From: Neodontobutis hainanensis
Lineage: Eukaryota > Chordata > Actinopteri > Gobiiformes > Odontobutidae
NCBI GenBank assembly: GCA_024349245.1
Contig: JALDNG010000551.1
Span: 1-64,000, forward strand
DNA length: 64,000 nucleotides
Direction: 5' to 3'
Shown: positions 63,019-64,000 of the stretch, piece after piece
How positions within the stretch are numbered: the first letter of the stretch is position 1
Layout of the letters: the number at the start of each line of letters is the position of its first letter
Position numbers and translations under genes: made by a program
The notes under the pieces: model-generated
What the model was told of the DNA's origin: nothing
Seen by the model: only the letters and a program-made list of their open reading frames with translations
Database searches by the model: none

Positions 63019-64000
63019 GGTAAGCTCTAAGTTAAAGATAAGTGACATGTGCCTGGCACTAAAAGGGGTCAGAAGGTAACTGGGAACGAGGTTACAACAA
63101 AAAAGTGGGGGCCATTAGAAAGTGGGGGATCCTTTGCATTGAAGAGGTTGTAAATTGTTAAAACTGTCATGTGGAAAAAGTTTAAAAGTGTAGTTTGAAG
63201 AGGCAATCTTTAGTAGAGCTTATAGTCTACTCGGGTCGTTTTGTTGTTGGGGTTGTGAACAATAAAACACTATGGCATAGAGATGGTTGTGAGTTTGTGA
63301 ATTATTCCATACGATGGTGCATCTGAAGGCTGAGCGGTCAGTTTCAGATAATTTTGCCACAACACTATCACCCTTGTGTGACAACAGCTCCTTCGAGTTC
63401 CATGCTGTTACCATCACCCACCCTGTTAAAAGTCATTTTGTTGTTATCTATCAACCACCAGGTCCGCTTGGACATTTCTTGGAGGAGTTGGATGTGCTTC
63501 TTTCATCCTTCCCTGAGGATGGTACTCCTCTGGTGGTATTAGGAGACTTCAACATCCACCTTGAAAAACCACAGGCTGCTAACTTCAATAACCTGTTTGC
63601 ATCATTTGATCTCAAGCTGGTCTCCACATCGGCAACTCACAAGTCTGGTAACCAACTAGATCTTATCTACATAAGGTACTGCTCCACTCGGCATACTCAG
63701 GTCACGCCACTGCACACGTCTGATTATTTTTTCATAACTCTCGACCTCGACCTCTTGAACTTCTCCAGTCACTGCAATTGTTTTACCGCTGGTCACTTTC
63801 CGACGCAACCTGCGTACACTCACTCCCTCCTGCTTTTCCTCTGCTATCTCTTCTGCGCTCCCCCCCTCTGAGGAGCTCTCTCTTTTAAACACCAACAATG
63901 CCACCGACACTCTGTTCTCCACACTTATGCCCTCTTACATCTAGACCAGCTCGTACATCCTCGTCTTCTCCCTGGTAACCCGATATTCTATGCAAGCATC
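62500..64000 (+). mobile_element. L2-type LINE, endonuclease part, split by a solo LTR
   Basis: The first part (62506-62770) encodes LWNCQSAVNKADFITAFGQH, LTETWIKPEDSATLAAL and GRGGGIGLLIPTDWKF. After the LTR it resumes at 63365 in sense with HAVTITHPVKSHFVVIYQPP, LVVLGDFNIHLEKPQ, THKSGNQLDLIYIRYC and LHTSDYFFITL. These are the blocks of an APE-type endonuclease. The final S-D-H motif reads S-D-Y, so a catalytic His is lost. The element continues past the right edge. Confidence 0.88.
62771..63364 (+). mobile_element. Solo LTR of the intron-4 ERV family
   Basis: 594 bp, TGTGGTGTAATATT to TTTTGCCACAACA, homologous over its length to 31703-32488 and 47551-48129. CTAT flanks both sides (62767-62770, 63365-63368). 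The L2 frame resumes exactly after the duplication. An ACAC run at 62993-63018 expands the short CA run of the other LTRs. Confidence 0.95.

Overview
The window looks like a piece of a teleost fish genome. The evidence is the repeat content: Rex3/RTE-type and L2-type LINEs, tRNA-derived SINEs with the L2-like tail GTAAGTCGCTTTGGATAAAA, Tc1 transposons with TA target sites, several hAT elements with 8-bp target duplications, and a gamma/epsilon-type endogenous retrovirus (ERV). It also carries one vertebrate-style gene with small exons and large introns. I see no bacterial-type operon, CRISPR array, rRNA or true tRNA gene.

Layout. Bases 1-8243 are a minisatellite of a 21-bp unit. Bases 8244-19345 are intergenic and repeat-rich: a duplicated unclassified repeat, SINEs, an inverted repeat that includes a SINE, an LTR end, a hAT remnant, Tc1 remnants and a LINE fragment. 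From 61312 down to 19346 (minus strand) lie 13 exons of one large coiled-coil protein gene. They join in phase at every junction into 1399 codons plus a stop; the 5' end is outside the window. Intron 4 (31278-53722, 22.4 kb) holds a nested stack of transposons.

Nesting in intron 4. A provirus (31703-48129, 4-bp duplication ATCT) lies antisense to the gene. Inside it are a SINE in the 5' LTR, a hAT 3' half in the leader, a ZBED/SCAND3-like hAT 5' half in gag, and an antisense solo LTR of a second, ~2-kb LTR family in env (GGAA duplication). Downstream, a hAT shell (48399-53462, duplication GTGTAAAT) contains a LINE fragment and another ~2-kb LTR, which itself contains a third copy. A solo LTR of the first ERV family splits an L2 LINE near the right end (CTAT duplication).

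Other introns. Intron 11 (20337-25253) holds a 1.48-kb Tc1 with both ends and a second Tc1 split by Rex3. Intron 3 holds a Rex3 split by a 377-bp hAT-type MITE, plus a SINE fragment. Intron 2 holds a Tc1 remnant and a 1.85-kb hAT. All element-encoded proteins are broken by stops, frameshifts or insertions; the host exons are intact. The most notable points are the reconstructible insertion order, the ERV's overlapping late-domain motif and ~1.9 kb of post-env sequence with accessory-type ORFs, and internal ~74-residue repeats in the host gene's large exon.
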